A stretch of DNA of 64,000 nucleotides from the NCBI RefSeq assembly GCF_004341845.1, contig NZ_SLVB01000002.1, positions 62,001 to 126,000 of the forward strand. Direction: 5' to 3'. This document shows positions 62,263 through 64,000 of this stretch, piece by piece. How positions within the stretch are numbered: position 1 is the first letter of the stretch; each line of letters begins with the position of its first letter. The position numbers and the translations under genes are program-made. The notes under the pieces are model-generated. The model searched no databases and was not told the origin of the DNA. It saw only the letters and a list, made by a program, of their open reading frames with translations. This DNA is from Novosphingobium sp. PhB165. Lineage in GTDB: Bacteria; Pseudomonadota; Alphaproteobacteria; Sphingomonadales; Sphingomonadaceae.

Positions 62263-63357
62263 GTGAGGTTGTGTATTCCACCATTAGGTGCCGCACTCCT
62301 ACTATCAGGATGCGCAAGCCTGCCTGCGGAACGTTCGGCCGATTGCGCGGCTGCTACGGGGCCTCCAATCACTTATTCGGCGGATGGCACAACAGCCATT
62401 ACGCACATCGATGTGCTCACGTACAATATCGAAGGCCTGCCCTGGCCGGCCCGTCAGAACCGGGCGCCCTATCTGCGCGAGATCGGCAAGCGTCTCGCCG
62501 CGTTCCGCGCGCAGCATAACGGCCCCGACATCATCGTGTTCCAGGAAGTCTTCAGCGGCGCTGCCGCCCAGGCGGTCGAGGATACGGGCTATACTGATCT
62601 GACCGTCGGCCCGCACACCAGCACGCGGCAGGCTCCCAACGTACAAGGCCCGCTGCCGGGCAGGCGCAATATTTTCCGCGGCGAAATCGCGCAGAATTTT
62701 ACATCGAGCGGGCTGGTGATCGCCACGGATTACCCGGTCGTGCTTGCACAGGCGCGGCCCTATGCAAGGGGCAGTTGCGCGGGGTTTGACTGCCTGTCCA
62801 ACAAGGGCGCGCTCATGGCAGAGATCATTATCCCGGGCGTCCCGGGAAGGATCGATGTCTTCAACACCCATATGCAGGCGCAGCGTGCGTCGGGCGTATC
62901 GGTGGAGCGCCACGCGGCCGCCCACGAGCGGCAGACCAACGAACTGTCCGATTTCGCGAGCACGACCGGAGACTTGTCTAGCCCCACGATCATCGCCGGG
63001 GATTTCAACATGCGGAACTCCGACGTCCGCTTCGAGCATTTCTCGCGGCAGTTCCCGTTACAGAACGTCCACCAGTTCTGCATCGAGAAGCCCGACCAGT
63101 GCGAGGTTCTTGAACATTGGGAGCACGCCGATCAATGGCGGCGCGTGCAGGACAAGCAGTATTTTTCGTCGGGCGCGGTCGTGAAGATACGCCCCATACG
63201 CGCCGAAGGCATGTTCGATGGCGGGCCGAGCGGGCCGGTCCTTTCCGACCATAACGGTTTTCGGGTCGTGTACGAACTCAGCTGGCCGGTGAACGGTTCG
63301 CAGACCGCTTCGGTTTCGGCCTGCGCTGCGCCCACCAGTGCATCTTTGAACAAATAG
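62263..63357 (+). CDS. endonuclease/exonuclease/phosphatase-family lipoprotein
   Basis: 364 residues. The N-terminus is a lipoprotein signal with lipobox LLSGC (Cys at about residue 17). The EEP fold follows, with DVLTYNIEGLPWP at the first strand, the metal-binding Glu in IIVFQEVFSG, GDFNMRNSDVRF, and the catalytic Asp-His in LSDHNGFRVVYEL. Relatives include sphingomyelinase-like phosphodiesterases and extracellular nucleases. A membrane-anchored phospholipid or nucleic-acid phosphodiesterase is likely. Start is GTG at 62263 with a poor ribosome site, chosen because it gives the lipoprotein signal. Confidence 0.87.
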   Translation: MRLCIPPLGAALLLSGCASLPAERSADCAAATGPPITYSADGTTAITHIDVLTYNIEGLPWPARQNRAPYLREIGKRLAAFRAQHNGPDIIVFQEVFSGAAAQAVEDTGYTDLTVGPHTSTRQAPNVQGPLPGRRNIFRGEIAQNFTSSGLVIATDYPVVLAQARPYARGSCAGFDCLSNKGALMAEIIIPGVPGRIDVFNTHMQAQRASGVSVERHAAAHERQTNELSDFASTTGDLSSPTIIAGDFNMRNSDVRFEHFSRQFPLQNVHQFCIEKPDQCEVLEHWEHADQWRRVQDKQYFSSGAVVKIRPIRAEGMFDGGPSGPVLSDHNGFRVVYELSWPVNGSQTASVSACAAPTSASLNK

Positions 63358-63457
63358 GCGAATGGACGCAGGCCTTCGTCATCTGTGAGCGTTTTTTCAG
63401 GGTTTCGATTTCGACGCGATGGCCGGGTAGGCGGCGGTGTCAGGAGGAGGAAATGCC

Positions 63458-64000
63458 ATGAGGTCATGCACATGGTTGAAGAAGGTTCTGGGCGCGCCGG
63501 ATTCGCGCGCCGTCGGCCGTTTCTGGCCGGTGGCGCTGCTGGCGTCTCTGCTTGCGATGCTTTCCGTTCCCGCCATGGCCCAGCAGGCCCCCGCCGACGC
63601 AGGACCTCAGGCGACGCTGTTCCAGAATGTCCGCATTTTTGACGGCAAGAACGCGAACCTTTCGGCGCCCTCCAATGTGCTTGTCCGCGGCAACACGATC
63701 GAGCGTATTTCGACGGACGCGATTGCCGCCGATGCGAATACGCTGGTTATAGACGGCGGCGGCCGGACCCTGATGCCCGGCCTGATCGACGCGCATTGGC
63801 ATGCGATGTTCATCCGCCCGACCCCGGCCGAAATGCTCACCGGAAATGAAGGCTACCTCAACCTGATCGCGGGCGATGAGGCGAAAGACACGCTGCTGCG
63901 CGGCTTTACAACAGTGCGCGACGTGGGCGGACCGGTGTTCGGCCTCAAGCAGGCGATCGATGCCGGGTTTGCGGTCGGCCCGCGCATCTACCCGGCCGGA
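63458..64000 (+). CDS. exported amidohydrolase, 3'-truncated by window edge
   Basis: The first 181 codons of a metal-dependent amidohydrolase running off the window. A long signal peptide ends at VPAMAQQ (about residue 42). The small beta-domain follows with LFQNVRIFDGKNANL and NVLVRGNTIERIS. The barrel begins with TLMPGLIDAHWHAMF, whose HxH pair binds the first metal, and RGFTTVRDVGG is typical of the imidazolonepropionase/prolidase-like group. AGGAGGAGG lies just before the ATG at 63458. The substrate (a cyclic amide, dipeptide or similar) cannot be judged from this part. Confidence 0.9.
   Translation, partial: MRSCTWLKKVLGAPDSRAVGRFWPVALLASLLAMLSVPAMAQQAPADAGPQATLFQNVRIFDGKNANLSAPSNVLVRGNTIERISTDAIAADANTLVIDGGGRTLMPGLIDAHWHAMFIRPTPAEMLTGNEGYLNLIAGDEAKDTLLRGFTTVRDVGGPVFGLKQAIDAGFAVGPRIYPAG

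Overview
The window is about 64 kb of GC-rich chromosome-like DNA that reads as an alphaproteobacterium, most likely a sphingomonad (Novosphingobium/Sphingomonas/Sphingobium type). This is inferred from gene style: FecI/FecR/TonB-receptor signalling, Tat-exported glycosidases, a PaoABC aldehyde oxidoreductase and many GTG starts with ATGA or GTGA overlaps. No rRNA, tRNA, phage, insertion sequence or CRISPR was seen. Both ends cut genes: a GMC oxidoreductase on the left and an amidohydrolase on the right.

Layout. 1-3421: GMC oxidoreductase tail, YbaY-like lipoprotein and an exported oligogalacturonate-lyase-like protein. 3510-9791 (leftward): iron-uptake module with FecI-type sigma factor, FecR, siderophore receptor with signalling domain, PepSY membrane protein, a tiny membrane protein and a private TonB. 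10056-11824: SDR with divergent LysR. 11871-16354 (leftward): paoA-paoB-paoC plus an isochorismatase-family hydrolase. 16729-24587: 2OG-Fe(II) oxygenase, Amt, a DUF4136-like protein, a CLC antiporter preceded by a fluoride riboswitch, an SDR and an EF-G-like GTPase. 24753-39647: glycan-degradation locus with GH2 beta-galactosidase and GntR regulator leftward, and GH20, GH2 beta-mannosidase, GH3, GH125 and GH29 rightward. 39650-40745: GNAT and XRE-cupin pair. 41050-54767: two-partner secretion pair with a 3989-residue adhesin built of about 36 YDG-type repeats. 54899-59427: two LamG proteins, one a 1280-residue putative enzyme of no family I recognise. 59476-64000: YSC84 protein, unknown protein, PyrC, an EEP-family lipoprotein and the amidohydrolase start.

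How the genes work together. The glycosidases cover nearly every exo-linkage of a complex N-glycan (Gal, GlcNAc, alpha-Man, beta-Man, Fuc), and the GH3 enzyme could remove core xylose. With the oligogalacturonate-lyase-like gene this suggests use of plant glycoproteins and pectin fragments. The iron module is self-contained, with sensor, regulator, receptor and energy transducer. The most specific regulatory discovery is the fluoride riboswitch at 21405-21470, which reassigns the downstream 'chloride channel' as a probable CLC-F fluoride/proton antiporter.
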